Assembly: GCF_026151335.1 (NCBI RefSeq)
Contig: NZ_JAMQPP010000005.1
From: Leptospira_A soteropolitanensis
Lineage (GTDB): Bacteria; Spirochaetota; Leptospiria; Leptospirales; Leptospiraceae
Length of the DNA: 64,000 nt
Direction: 5' to 3' (one strand)
The stretch's first letter is position 1; every line of letters starts with the position of its first letter. Below, in pieces: positions 36,647 through 46,486 of this stretch. Both the position numbers and the translations under genes were made by a program. The notes beneath the pieces were generated by a model. The model saw only the letters and a program-made list of their open reading frames with translations, searched no databases and was not told the DNA's origin.

Positions 36647-37867
36647 ATGAAAATCTTAATCATCGTAGACGACTATTTACCGAAGAGTATTAAGGTAGCT
36701 GGTAAAATGATGCATGAACTTGCTTTAGAGTTCTTGCATTCAGGTCATGTTGTTACGGTTGTGACACCAGATCCAGAAGAGAAAGAATCTTATTTGCTAA
36801 GTGATTTAGATGGAATCAAAGTGCTTCGGTTTCGGTCGGGAAGAATTAAGAACGTCCCAAAACCGATTCGATTAATCAATGAAATATTATTATCTTTCCG
36901 TGCCATAAAGGCCTTATCTTCTTGGTTACAAAAAAATCCTCACGATTTAATTATTTTTTACTCTCCGACTATTTTTTGGTCTGGATTAGTCAGATATTTA
37001 AAAGAAATTTGGAAATCACCTTCCTACCTAATTCTTCGCGATTTTTTTCCTCAATGGGTCATTGACAATGGTATGATTGGAAAACACTCAATACTCGCAT
37101 ATTTATTTCGTTTCTACGAACGAAGGCTTTATCAAATTGCAGATGTAATTGGAATTCAATCACCTGCCAATTTAAAATGGTTTTCCAAATTCTATCCCAA
37201 ACTAAAAAATACTCAGCTTTTGTACAATTGGGCCTCTCCGCTAACTAATGAAAACAATGCAAAACTAGTAGATATAAGAAAGGAATACGATTTAGGTGAT
37301 CGTATTATCTTTTTTTATGGTGGTAATATTGGCCATGCGCAGGATATGAAAAATCTTTTAGTCCTCGCAGAGAGAATGTTAACTTTTTCCAATGTGCAAT
37401 TTATATTCCTTGGAGCAGGAGATGAGTTTTTACTGGTGAAGGAAACGATTACGCAAAAGAACTTATCAAATTGTCTTTTGCTTGGATCTGTTTCTCAAGA
37501 TGTATTTACATCAATACTAACACAAATAGATGTCGGATTATTTACCTTACATCCAGATCACAAAACACATAACTTTCCAGGGAAAATTCTTGGATACATG
37601 CAAGTCGGAATTCCGATTCTTGGGGCAGTGAACCAGGGAAATGATTTAAAAACTGTGATTGAAGAGGGAAAGGCAGGGTTAGTTTCTTTAGCTGGAGATC
37701 ACGAAACATTTTATCAAAATGCAGTAACTTTACTTGATAGTAACCATCGCAAATCTATGGGAAAAAATGCGAAGAAGCTTTTAGATACCACTTTCTCTGT
37801 TGCCACAACAGTAGAAAAAATAGTTAGCTCTGCAAAAAAGTATGATGGAAAAACGATTCAAAGATGA
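36647..37867 (+). CDS. wbuB: WbuB-like L-fucosamine family 4 glycosyltransferase
   Basis: A 406-residue GT4 enzyme. The N-terminus ILIIVDDYLPKSIKVAGKMM and the middle segment LILRDFFPQWVIDNGMIG are typical of WbuB, the L-FucNAc transferase that accompanies fnlABC in E. coli and Pseudomonas. The donor-binding end includes GKILGYMQVGIPILG. It should add L-FucNAc to the lipid-linked intermediate on the cytoplasmic face. It overlaps the initiating sugar transferase by four bases (ATGA), so the two are probably made together. Confidence 0.83.
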   Translation: MKILIIVDDYLPKSIKVAGKMMHELALEFLHSGHVVTVVTPDPEEKESYLLSDLDGIKVLRFRSGRIKNVPKPIRLINEILLSFRAIKALSSWLQKNPHDLIIFYSPTIFWSGLVRYLKEIWKSPSYLILRDFFPQWVIDNGMIGKHSILAYLFRFYERRLYQIADVIGIQSPANLKWFSKFYPKLKNTQLLYNWASPLTNENNAKLVDIRKEYDLGDRIIFFYGGNIGHAQDMKNLLVLAERMLTFSNVQFIFLGAGDEFLLVKETITQKNLSNCLLLGSVSQDVFTSILTQIDVGLFTLHPDHKTHNFPGKILGYMQVGIPILGAVNQGNDLKTVIEEGKAGLVSLAGDHETFYQNAVTLLDSNHRKSMGKNAKKLLDTTFSVATTVEKIVSSAKKYDGKTIQR

Positions 37868-39135
37868 GCGAATATACTAGAAGACACTCACGTTGGTTTG
37901 AACAAATTCTTTTGAGTTATTTGTTTCAATTTTTAACTGGCGGAATTTTACTCATCGTATCTACTGCTATACCCATTTGGGGAATTCAATTTTGGAATTC
38001 GGATGATCCAAATTTATTCACTTCACTTTTGACTACATTAACGGCTTTTTTTATTTCTACTTTTTCTTTACGTAAAATCTTTCGTCTTCCAGGTTCTGAG
38101 ACTGTATCCTATGTAATTCCGGTAGCCACTCTTTGTTTTTTAATTCCTATTTTATATATCCTTTTAACTCGTAAAACCTATTCAATCCAGGTAATGTTAG
38201 TTGGTTATTTTGTTACATTATCTTGGTGTTATTTGGGTTTTTTCCTTGGTCGAAGATATAGAATGGTTCGCTATGCTTTATTACCTTTTGGGGAAGCTCG
38301 TAATTTTGGGATTGCTCACGGGGCACTTTTTGTAGTTTTAAAACAACCTAATTTAGAAGGGCAGCGTTTTAATGCGATCGTAGCCGATTTTTCCTCAAGC
38401 GAAATGCCTGCAGAGTGGGAGAAGTTTCTTGCGAGATGCACCTTGGCGCGTATTCCCGTTTACTCAACAAAAAAAATTAGAGAAGCACTTACGGGTAGAG
38501 TTCAAATTAAGCATTTGTCCGAGAACGAATTTGGAAGCTTATTACCGTCTAGCTTTTATGAATTCGTAAAGAGAATGATTGATTTGTTGGCATCTATTAT
38601 TTCTATTCCGTTTATTTTTCCATTTCTAATATTGATTGCTATCTTGATTAAAATAGAATCAAAAGGACCTTTTTTATTTATCCAAACAAGGATGGGCTTT
38701 CAAGGTAAAACATTTAGAATGCTTAAATTTCGTACCATGTTTCATGATAAAAAAGGCAAAGGATTTACTGGATCTGGTGACGATCCCCGAATTACGAAGA
38801 TCGGAAAATTCTTAAGAAAATACCGCATTGATGAATTGCCGCAGATTATTAATGTTTTTTGGGGCCAAATGAGTTTTATTGGACCACGACCTGAATCTTT
38901 TGAATTGTCTCAGTGGTATGAAAATGACGTGCCTTTCTTTGCTTACAGACATGTTGTTCGGCCAGGCATTAGCGGATGGGCGCAAGTGAATCAAGGTTAT
39001 GCTGCCGAAGTTGATGGTATGAAGATAAAGTTAGAATTTGATTTTTATTATATAAAGAATTTCTCCTTTTGGTTAGATTTTCTAATCACCATTAAAACTG
39101 TGAAAACAATCTTCACTGGGTTTGGGGCGAGGTAA
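37864..39135 (+). CDS. Polyprenyl-phosphate sugar-1-phosphate transferase (initiating enzyme)
   Basis: A 423-residue inner-membrane protein. Four hydrophobic segments occupy about residues 15-125, then a soluble loop, then the bacterial sugar-transferase domain starting with a reentrant helix at KRMIDLLASIISIPF (about 235). LKFRTM, YRIDELPQ and IGPRPESFEL are the catalytic hallmarks of the WbaP/WcaJ/PglC superfamily. It starts O-unit assembly by moving sugar-1-phosphate from a nucleotide sugar to undecaprenyl phosphate. The donor sugar is not evident; an N-acetylated 6-deoxyhexose such as a FucNAc or QuiNAc type is possible. Confidence 0.9.
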   Translation: MSEYTRRHSRWFEQILLSYLFQFLTGGILLIVSTAIPIWGIQFWNSDDPNLFTSLLTTLTAFFISTFSLRKIFRLPGSETVSYVIPVATLCFLIPILYILLTRKTYSIQVMLVGYFVTLSWCYLGFFLGRRYRMVRYALLPFGEARNFGIAHGALFVVLKQPNLEGQRFNAIVADFSSSEMPAEWEKFLARCTLARIPVYSTKKIREALTGRVQIKHLSENEFGSLLPSSFYEFVKRMIDLLASIISIPFIFPFLILIAILIKIESKGPFLFIQTRMGFQGKTFRMLKFRTMFHDKKGKGFTGSGDDPRITKIGKFLRKYRIDELPQIINVFWGQMSFIGPRPESFELSQWYENDVPFFAYRHVVRPGISGWAQVNQGYAAEVDGMKIKLEFDFYYIKNFSFWLDFLITIKTVKTIFTGFGAR

Positions 39136-39145
39136 CTGAAAGTTA

Positions 39146-40333
39146 ATGAGTAAATTTATTGAAATTGCGCAAAATTTCAACAGAATATATCTGAAAGGTT
39201 TTTTGTTCAAAAACACAACTTGTCCAATACCGAGGTTATGTTTTTATTTATTGGGTATCGGAATTTATAGCATTCGTCTGACATTACTTATTTCTTTTAT
39301 ATGTTTGATTCATTATCTTTTTAACCTTAAATTTAATAAAATAAGCTTTTTTAGGCTTATCCTAATTATATTCTGGACCTGTTTTGTTTTTCTCTATTTT
39401 TTACACTTTCGACTTCCATTTTTTCCTCCTGAGTATGATGGAAGTTTAAGCTTAGTAACTTATGGTGTGAGAGCAATTCCTCTTTTGTTGTTTTTAATCT
39501 TAGGGGTACTTCAGAAAAACGATCACATTTACTTTAGTTTGGTATTATTGTTTTCTTTAGGGATGTTAACACATTCAATCTTAAATACCGTGTCAACTTT
39601 AATCACTGCAGATCCTCCTTATTATGGACGTGCATATGAATTTTTCACTGGTTCCCGTGTTAATTCTCCAGGAACAACATTACTTGCGAGCTTTTCTTCT
39701 CTGCTGTTGCTCGGCTTTTTAGGAGATAAAAATGTAAAGGAAAAGCGATTATTATATTTTCTTTTAGGAATATCAATTCTAATTTCATTGTCTATTTCCT
39801 ATATATTCATTGCTAGAACATATTTTTTTGTATTAGCTATTGGAACCGTGTTTGTCGTGATTCGGTATGCGAGTGAAACGAAGAACCTCTCTTTTCTGTT
39901 TTACTTTGTATTTGTTGTTATTTCAATTTTGATCTCAGTATTTGAATTTTTATTACCGGAAGACTTGAGTGATCGCATAGTTAATGGAGTATATTCCCGT
40001 AAAATTCAACATAGTATAGATTACTTTTCCCAAATTGGTCAGAACTTTTTTATTTATCCGAAGTCCCACCTTATTTTAGATGAGTTTTGGTTTCATAATT
40101 TCTTTTCTGATGTACATAGATCTTCTGGCCCTTATGCTGCTATCTTTGCTTATGGCGCAGTTTTTTTAACTTTCCTTAGTATTTTTGTAAATTGGAGAAA
40201 GAGATACATTAAATCACTCCTAATCATTACTCTACTTTTTATACCTTATTTACTTACATCTATTCCTTGGGAATCATCTGAATACCAGATATTAGTACTT
40301 TTTGCTGGGTTTACTTTGTTAACCACAACTTAA
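39146..40333 (+). CDS. wzy: O-antigen polymerase candidate (Wzy)
   Basis: A 395-residue polytopic protein with about ten hydrophobic segments and a large periplasmic loop near residues 280-335. It has no conserved catalytic motif, as is normal for Wzy. It sits between the initiating transferase and the Wzx flippase, the usual place of wzy in an O-unit cluster, and is about the usual size. Translation starts at the ATG 10 bases after the previous stop. A ligase role is less likely given the better candidate at 53876. Confidence 0.7.
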   Translation: MSKFIEIAQNFNRIYLKGFLFKNTTCPIPRLCFYLLGIGIYSIRLTLLISFICLIHYLFNLKFNKISFFRLILIIFWTCFVFLYFLHFRLPFFPPEYDGSLSLVTYGVRAIPLLLFLILGVLQKNDHIYFSLVLLFSLGMLTHSILNTVSTLITADPPYYGRAYEFFTGSRVNSPGTTLLASFSSLLLLGFLGDKNVKEKRLLYFLLGISILISLSISYIFIARTYFFVLAIGTVFVVIRYASETKNLSFLFYFVFVVISILISVFEFLLPEDLSDRIVNGVYSRKIQHSIDYFSQIGQNFFIYPKSHLILDEFWFHNFFSDVHRSSGPYAAIFAYGAVFLTFLSIFVNWRKRYIKSLLIITLLFIPYLLTSIPWESSEYQILVLFAGFTLLTTT

Positions 40334-40362
40334 CAAATAATCCTAGTTTCCATTTTTAGTTT

Positions 40363-41676
40363 ATGAAGAAAATTATTCAAAATTCCCTTTGGTTAGTATT
40401 TGATAAGATAATAAAATCTCTTGTTGGTTTGTTTGTAGGTGTTTGGATTGCTCGGTATTTTGGACCAGAAAATTTTGGAAAGTTTAGTTATGCGAATTCA
40501 TTAATCATTTTATTTTCAACCATCGTGCCTCTCGGAACGGAAGGAATTCTTGTTCGCGAAATAGTAAAAAATAGCGAAAGAACTAACAATCTTCTATATG
40601 CATCCTTTTTCCTTCATTTATTTTCGGGTATTTTTCTTTTTAGCATTGCATGCACCATTCTTTATATTCTGAAGTATGAGGATGATTTAACGTTCCATAT
40701 TGGATTGATACTTGCTGTGCCAATGCTGTTTCGTTTTCTTTCTGTCCCAAGATATTTTTATGAAGCAAATACTGAAATTAAATACGTGGTTTATATTGAG
40801 AACTTTTCATTTTTGGTATTTTCTTGTATTCGAGTTTATCTTCTTATTATCAAAGCGAACCTACTTTACTTCATGTTTAGTTTTCTGTTTGAATCAATTG
40901 TTTCCTATTTTTCCATTTTTCTTTTTTATATTAAAGGCCAGATAGGGATTGGTCGGATTTCGGTCGATTTAGATCTTATCAAGGAAACGTTAAAGGAATC
41001 GTTCCCGATATTGATAGCTTCATTATCAATTATTATATATATGAAAATTGACCAGCTTATGATTGGCTCCATGCTTGGAGATACTCCAATTGGAATTTAC
41101 AGTGTAGCTGTTCGCTTAAGTGAGTTTTGGTATTTTATTCCGATGGGACTTGCATCCTCTTTTTTCCCAACTTTGATTACAAAAAAAAATCAGTCACAAT
41201 TTGATTATTTAGAATTGTTGAAAGTGCTTCATATTGTTTTGATTTCCATTTCTTTTGGAATGGCAATTGTAATCCAGTTTATTGGGGAAGACGTTATCTA
41301 TTGGCTTTACGGTACCCCATATTTAGGTGCTTCCAATGTGCTAAAGGTTTATATTTGGTCAGGTATATTTGTTTTTATCGGTGTAGCAGGTGGAAATTAC
41401 TATCTCATCGAAGGAAAGCATTCATATGTTCTTATGAAAAGTTTAGCAGGTTTGATTGTTAATGTAGTTCTAAACTATATTTGGATTCCAATTTATGGAG
41501 TTTGGGGAGCTGCTTTTGCTACCCTAGTTTCACAATTAGTAGCTTCAATGTTCATTCCATTTTTTTTTCGTGACGTTAGAGAATTGTTTTTTATTCAGCT
41601 TTCTGCTTTATCTTTTTGGAAATGGCCTTCCGTTTTGGTGTCGTTTGTTAGACGCTGGCAAACTGGAACACTATAA
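40363..41676 (+). CDS. wzx: O-antigen flippase (Wzx)
   Basis: A 437-residue membrane protein of the polysaccharide transport (PST/MATE-like) family, with about 12 hydrophobic segments. The N-terminus NSLWLVFDKIIKSLVGLFVG and the following WIARYFGPENFGKFSYANSL are typical of RfbX/Wzx proteins. It flips undecaprenyl-PP-linked O units to the periplasm for Wzy polymerisation. It stands directly after wzy. Start ATG, with a 29-base gap. The next gene, a GT4, begins two bases after its stop. Confidence 0.92.
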   Translation: MKKIIQNSLWLVFDKIIKSLVGLFVGVWIARYFGPENFGKFSYANSLIILFSTIVPLGTEGILVREIVKNSERTNNLLYASFFLHLFSGIFLFSIACTILYILKYEDDLTFHIGLILAVPMLFRFLSVPRYFYEANTEIKYVVYIENFSFLVFSCIRVYLLIIKANLLYFMFSFLFESIVSYFSIFLFYIKGQIGIGRISVDLDLIKETLKESFPILIASLSIIIYMKIDQLMIGSMLGDTPIGIYSVAVRLSEFWYFIPMGLASSFFPTLITKKNQSQFDYLELLKVLHIVLISISFGMAIVIQFIGEDVIYWLYGTPYLGASNVLKVYIWSGIFVFIGVAGGNYYLIEGKHSYVLMKSLAGLIVNVVLNYIWIPIYGVWGAAFATLVSQLVASMFIPFFFRDVRELFFIQLSALSFWKWPSVLVSFVRRWQTGTL

Positions 41677-41678
41677 GT

Positions 41679-42839
41679 TTGAAAATTTTTTTTGATCATC
41701 AAATCTTTTCGCTCCAGACTTATGGAGGTATATCTAGATATTTCTTTGAGCTAATGTCTCATCTAAGGAAGATAAGTGATGTATCAATTCGAAACTCTAT
41801 TCTGTATTCAAGAAACGTTTATTTAGATCAAAGTTTTCCACACGAGGAATATTTAAATTATGAAAATTGGTTAATTCCAAAATATTTTAAAGGAAAAAAT
41901 AGATTATTAAAGTTATTTCAAATTCTATCACTTGCTCCTAATCATGATTTAGAGATGGAGAAATTTGTTTTTCAGGAGTTTGGAAAAGGAAATTGCGATA
42001 TCTTTCATCCGACGTATTATAATCCTTATTTTTTGGATTTTGCGAAAAAATATAAAATTCCGTATGTAATTACTGTTCATGATTTAATTCATGAGAGATA
42101 TCCATACTTTTTTGAAAACTCAGCAGAAACAATACGGGAAAAAACTGAAACTGTATTGAATGCGAAAAGAGTCATAGCTATTTCGCAAAGTACGAAGAAT
42201 GATTTGATTTCCTATTATAATATTCCTGAAAACAAAATTGATGTTGTTTATCATGGAAGATCATTTAAATTACAAGGCGCTTCTACAGATATAAAAAAAG
42301 AAGAGCGCTATATTTTGTTTGTTGGAAATCGCTCTCATTATAAGAATTTTATCTTCTTTGTTGAAAGCATACTTCCCCTATTAAGAGAGTTCCATGATTT
42401 GAAAATATTTGCTGCGGGTGGAGGAGTATTTTCTTTAGAGGAATTGAAGTTATTTAAAAAATTTAAGATTGAGGATCAAGTGGTTCACAAAACATTTTTA
42501 AGCGATATAGCGCTAGCACATCTATATCAAAATGCCACTTTATTTGTTTTCCCTTCTTTATATGAGGGATTTGGCATACCTTTACTTGAAGCTATGGATG
42601 CCGGATGTCCTGTAGTTTGTAGCAATACTTCTTCCTTTCCGGAAATTGCGGAAAAATCGGCCTATTATTTTGATCCAACTAATTCTGAATCAATAGAAAA
42701 GGCCGTGAGAGAAGTTTTAACTAAAAGAGAGTTGCAAGTTCATCTAAGGGAATTAGGTTTCCAAAATATTTCTCGTTTTTCTTGGGATAAAACTGCAATT
42801 GAAACATACAAGGTATATGAGAAAGGCATAAGATACTAA
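41679..42839 (+). CDS. Family 4 glycosyltransferase
   Basis: A 386-residue GT-B GT4 enzyme. The N-terminus MKIFFDHQIFSLQTYGGISR includes the glycine-rich acceptor loop, and the donor-binding region is PSLYEGFGIPLLEAMDAGCP with the paired glutamates. It starts at TTG. It is clearly paralogous to the GT4 encoded at 48907, sharing the FDHQIF...YGGI start, the HPTYY and VTVHD/LTIHD segments, and the C-terminal EGFGIPLLEAM block. They may make similar linkages on different acceptors. Confidence 0.9.
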   Translation: MKIFFDHQIFSLQTYGGISRYFFELMSHLRKISDVSIRNSILYSRNVYLDQSFPHEEYLNYENWLIPKYFKGKNRLLKLFQILSLAPNHDLEMEKFVFQEFGKGNCDIFHPTYYNPYFLDFAKKYKIPYVITVHDLIHERYPYFFENSAETIREKTETVLNAKRVIAISQSTKNDLISYYNIPENKIDVVYHGRSFKLQGASTDIKKEERYILFVGNRSHYKNFIFFVESILPLLREFHDLKIFAAGGGVFSLEELKLFKKFKIEDQVVHKTFLSDIALAHLYQNATLFVFPSLYEGFGIPLLEAMDAGCPVVCSNTSSFPEIAEKSAYYFDPTNSESIEKAVREVLTKRELQVHLRELGFQNISRFSWDKTAIETYKVYEKGIRY

Positions 42840-43762
42840 TGAATTTATCTGTTTTAATCATCGCTTTTAACCGACCTGATCTTTTTTCAAAATTGTTGGC
42901 TAAAGTTGTTTCTGTGAATCCTACTCAAATCTATATCTCTATAGATGGTCCTAGAGAAGATAGGGAAGGCGAGAGAAAAAGAGTTGAAGAGGTGATTGCA
43001 ATTGCAAAGCAAAACTCCCTGTCTTCTAAGATTATTTTAAAGATTAATGAAAAAAACTTGGGGTGCGCTGAAGGAGTTTCTTCTGCCATAAGTTGGTTCT
43101 TTCAGAATGAGGAGAAAGGAATTATCTTAGAGGATGATTGTTATCCTAATGAATCGTTTTTTGCTTATTGCGAATTATTGCTAAATATGTATGAAAACGA
43201 CAATCGAATAGGGATGATATCTGGTAATAATTTTTTCTTTTCTCAGTATTCCATCAAGGAATCATATTATTTTTCCAAGTATTTTCATATTTGGGGATGG
43301 GCAAGTTGGCGCAGAGCTTGGGAAGGTTATGAATTAAGAACGTTTGATAAAGTCGAAATTGAAAATACTGTGAATTCTATTTTTAAAAGTAAGAAGGAAA
43401 GGGCATTTTGGGTTAAGCAAATAACAAATGCTTTTATGGGAACTATCGATACATGGGATTATCAATGGGTTTATATGAATTTTAGAAAAAAAAGACTCTC
43501 AATAATGCCTAAGATAAATCTAATTTCCAATCAGGGTTTCGGAGAATTTGCGACTCATACTGTGGAAAGTGAATCAATATTGAGTAGCATGGCAATTGGA
43601 GAACTTAGTTTTCCACTCATTCATCCGAAAAAGGTAGTTGCAGAAGAATTTACAGAATATTTTAGTCGAAGATTAATGTTTCGGCTTCCATTCTTTGAGA
43701 GGCTTTTCTATTATTCACTTCGACATATCTTTAATTTTTTTTCCAGACTTGGGATAAGATAA
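42839..43762 (+). CDS. GT-A nucleotide-diphospho-sugar transferase, family 2-like
   Basis: A 307-residue GT-A enzyme. The first strand LSVLIIAFNRPDLF and the metal-binding region IILEDDCYPNESFF (double Asp) identify a nucleotide-diphospho-sugar transferase. The central block SKYFHIWGWASWRRAWEGYE is a strong marker of the HlpA-like subgroup often found in O-antigen clusters. Its ATG overlaps the previous stop by one base (TAATG). The sugar is not determinable. Confidence 0.87.
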   Translation: MNLSVLIIAFNRPDLFSKLLAKVVSVNPTQIYISIDGPREDREGERKRVEEVIAIAKQNSLSSKIILKINEKNLGCAEGVSSAISWFFQNEEKGIILEDDCYPNESFFAYCELLLNMYENDNRIGMISGNNFFFSQYSIKESYYFSKYFHIWGWASWRRAWEGYELRTFDKVEIENTVNSIFKSKKERAFWVKQITNAFMGTIDTWDYQWVYMNFRKKRLSIMPKINLISNQGFGEFATHTVESESILSSMAIGELSFPLIHPKKVVAEEFTEYFSRRLMFRLPFFERLFYYSLRHIFNFFSRLGIR

Positions 43763-43764
43763 AC

Positions 43765-44691
43765 ATGAAATCAATAGATATTGTAATACCTTCATTTAAC
43801 GAAGAAGGCAACATAAAGTCTCTATATGATCGAGTCCTTAAATTAAATCTTAAAAAATATAAACTGCGTTTGCTGTATGTTGATGATGGAAGTAGGGATA
43901 ATACTCTTTTTGAAATCAAAAAACTATCTAAGAATAAAAAAGGTATAAAGGTGTCTTATATCTCTTTCTCTAGAAATTTTGGTCATCAAGTTGCATTGAA
44001 GGCTGGACTTGATCATTCGAATGCAGATGCTGTAATTTCTATGGATGCGGATTTACAACACCCTCCAGAATTAATTCCGGCACTCATTCAAAAATGGGAG
44101 GAGGGTGCTGAGATCGTTTATACAATAAGAAAAGACAATGAAAATGTTTCTTGGTTTAAACGCAATACCGCCTCAATGTTTTATAATATTCTGAATTATT
44201 TATCAGGTTTGGAAATTTCACACGGAGCAGCTGATTTCCGTCTTCTTGATAAAAAGGTGATTTTCGCCCTAAGGTTATTTAATGAAAAGAATCTTTTTAT
44301 TAGAGGGCTTGTTACGGCCATCGGATTTAAAAAAGAATCCGTCGAATATATTCCTGAATTAAGAGTTTGGGGCGTTAGTAAGTATAGTATTAAACGAATG
44401 TTTTTATTTGCCCTAGATGGAATTACTTCATTTTCTGTAAAACCTTTGCATTTTGCTACTTACTTCGGTATGGTACTTTCGTTTTTCTCTGGTGTCTATA
44501 CTATATATGCTATAGTTATATATTTTTCTTCAGATAGCGTAGTCAGTGGTTGGGCCTCTGTACTTACTAGTGTATTATTTATCGGTGGTATGCAATTAAT
44601 CATTTTAGGAATTATTGGCGAATATCTGGGAAAATTATTCATTCAATCTAAGGGGCGCCCTAATTATCTGATCAGCGAAAAGGATCTCTAA
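43765..44691 (+). CDS. GtrB/DPM1-like polyprenyl-phosphate glycosyltransferase
   Basis: A 308-residue GT2 enzyme with a C-terminal membrane anchor. The catalytic domain has IDIVIPSFNEEGNIKSLYDR and the metal motif SMDADLQHPPELI (about 90-103). Two transmembrane helices lie near 235-255 and 265-290, followed by GRPNYLISEK, typical of GtrB. Such enzymes make undecaprenyl-phosphate sugars that GT-C proteins use in the periplasm. The 541-residue membrane protein next door is a natural partner, suggesting an O-antigen side-branch modification. Confidence 0.9.
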   Translation: MKSIDIVIPSFNEEGNIKSLYDRVLKLNLKKYKLRLLYVDDGSRDNTLFEIKKLSKNKKGIKVSYISFSRNFGHQVALKAGLDHSNADAVISMDADLQHPPELIPALIQKWEEGAEIVYTIRKDNENVSWFKRNTASMFYNILNYLSGLEISHGAADFRLLDKKVIFALRLFNEKNLFIRGLVTAIGFKKESVEYIPELRVWGVSKYSIKRMFLFALDGITSFSVKPLHFATYFGMVLSFFSGVYTIYAIVIYFSSDSVVSGWASVLTSVLFIGGMQLIILGIIGEYLGKLFIQSKGRPNYLISEKDL

Positions 44692-44702
44692 TTTAAGTTC
44701 TA

Positions 44703-46328
44703 ATGTATTCTAGTATATTTAAAACGGATCAACTTCTTTTTCTTTTGTTTTTTACATTCTTAATTCTGATATGGAAGCGAATTAAGTATGAAAAAACTAT
44801 TGTATTATTTTTTAGTATTTTGTTCTCATACTATATTTTCGGTCCAAATTTTAAGGCAAAATTTTGGTTAATCGATGATCATGAAATCTTTCAATTCTTA
44901 GGTTCTGAATCGAATCCAAGTGGTTGGCCTGATTTTTTTAGTGTATTAATGGATCAGACAGAAGTGGGATTATTTGGTATTAGTACACGTTATAGACCTG
45001 CTTATTATATTCTAAGGTTAATTGAAGTTTTCCTCTGGAAGGATAATTCTTTTCTTTGGTATATGTTTCGGTTTATAATAATAGTATCTTTTACCTATTC
45101 CTTAATCTTATTGTTTCGGATTTTTTTAACAACACCTGTTGCGTTGGCATGGACTTTCGCTTGTTTTAGTTTTACTTATTGGGCAGATATATATTCTCGT
45201 TTAGGACCTGGTGAAACATATGTAACTCTGGGAGTAGCTATCTATATTTTAACTACCTTCAATTGGGATAAGAAAATTCGGCAAAATCTAGGTTCCGTAA
45301 TTTTACAAGTATTGGCTCTCATGATTATAATTGGTTCAAAGGAAAATATGTTTTTAATGGCGTTTTTACCATTTTTCTTTTTTTCGAATCAATTAAACGA
45401 AAAATGGAAGTTCAGATACTATCATGCTCTATATATCATTCCAATATTATTTGGCTTTCTAATTGTATTTGCTGTAATAAAAGCAATTTCTATAAATCCT
45501 GTAGATGTGAATGGTAATAGCGCGCAGATTCCAGAGAGGTTGAGGAAATTATTCGCTTTGATTGACAATTCCCTAATCTCACAGCCATTGATTTTGTTTG
45601 TTTTACTTGGAATCGTAATTGCAGTTAAAAAGAGTTTCATTAGATTTCTAATGAAATTTTGGTCAGCTATAGCTATTTTATTATTTTTAATCATTAATAT
45701 ACTACTGAATATCGTTTTTTATAGTGGGGAATTGCCTCAAAATAATCGATATGATTTCCCTGTTGCAGTCTTCTATAACCTTTACTTTGTAATTTGTTTA
45801 GGATTGATTATTCGAATTATTTTTCCCAAAAAAATAATGAAAAACAGGCTGTTCTTTTCTTTCGTATTTTTAGTTTTTGCCTCTTTCGGTTTTTCTGCTT
45901 TCGCTATAAATGAAATCCAGAACTTCTCAAGGAAAAATTCCAAGAGGACATTGGCTTTGCATCAGACGATTGAAACATTGAAGTTTGAATCAAAAGATAA
46001 TTTAGGCATTATTTTTGTTCGGAACTTCACTGAGTTTGAACCTGCTGATTCGCTCTTACAGTATGCAAAGTATTATAATTTACAATTTCCATTTATTATG
46101 GATGTCGATGATGTTAAGTATTATTCTCAATTTCAGGATGGACTCATGTCCTACTTAAGAAATTTAAGTCTCCAGGGAGATATAACGAAAAATTTGAAGC
46201 CTCTTGGGAATTTAAAAAAGGAAAATATTGACCATTGCATACTTTTTCATTTTGGGGAATTTTCTTTTAATCCCAATGAAAAATATCCGTTTTGTAAAGA
46301 GATAAATCAACGGTTGATTGTTTATTAG
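44703..46328 (+). CDS. Polytopic GT-C-like membrane protein
   Basis: A 541-residue protein with about eleven hydrophobic segments and a soluble C-terminal region (about 420-541). After the first helices, a luminal loop has WLIDDHEIFQFLG, where the acidic pair resembles the catalytic loop of GT-C glycosyltransferases. Placement directly after a GtrB-like gene suggests that it uses the undecaprenyl-phosphate sugar to decorate the O antigen in the periplasm, as GtrC proteins do. There is no named family I recognise. A 158-base gap follows. Confidence 0.6.
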   Translation: MYSSIFKTDQLLFLLFFTFLILIWKRIKYEKTIVLFFSILFSYYIFGPNFKAKFWLIDDHEIFQFLGSESNPSGWPDFFSVLMDQTEVGLFGISTRYRPAYYILRLIEVFLWKDNSFLWYMFRFIIIVSFTYSLILLFRIFLTTPVALAWTFACFSFTYWADIYSRLGPGETYVTLGVAIYILTTFNWDKKIRQNLGSVILQVLALMIIIGSKENMFLMAFLPFFFFSNQLNEKWKFRYYHALYIIPILFGFLIVFAVIKAISINPVDVNGNSAQIPERLRKLFALIDNSLISQPLILFVLLGIVIAVKKSFIRFLMKFWSAIAILLFLIINILLNIVFYSGELPQNNRYDFPVAVFYNLYFVICLGLIIRIIFPKKIMKNRLFFSFVFLVFASFGFSAFAINEIQNFSRKNSKRTLALHQTIETLKFESKDNLGIIFVRNFTEFEPADSLLQYAKYYNLQFPFIMDVDDVKYYSQFQDGLMSYLRNLSLQGDITKNLKPLGNLKKENIDHCILFHFGEFSFNPNEKYPFCKEINQRLIVY

Positions 46329-46486
46329 CAAATAGTTTAACAAGATACTTGAATTTTTTTCATCACAATAGTATTTTATTTTTTAGAGAGATGTCGTTCT
46401 AAAAGTTATGTTTTCCTATTTCTGATTTGTGTGTCGAAAAGTGTTTTAATGATAATTACTTATTACTGTTAAAGAGATATTGATTA

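Noticed and set aside
46427..46456. TTGTGT-18-GATAAT as a promoter before the GT2 gene at 46487
   Set aside because: The spacing and boxes are only marginal in very AT-rich DNA; it could easily arise by chance.
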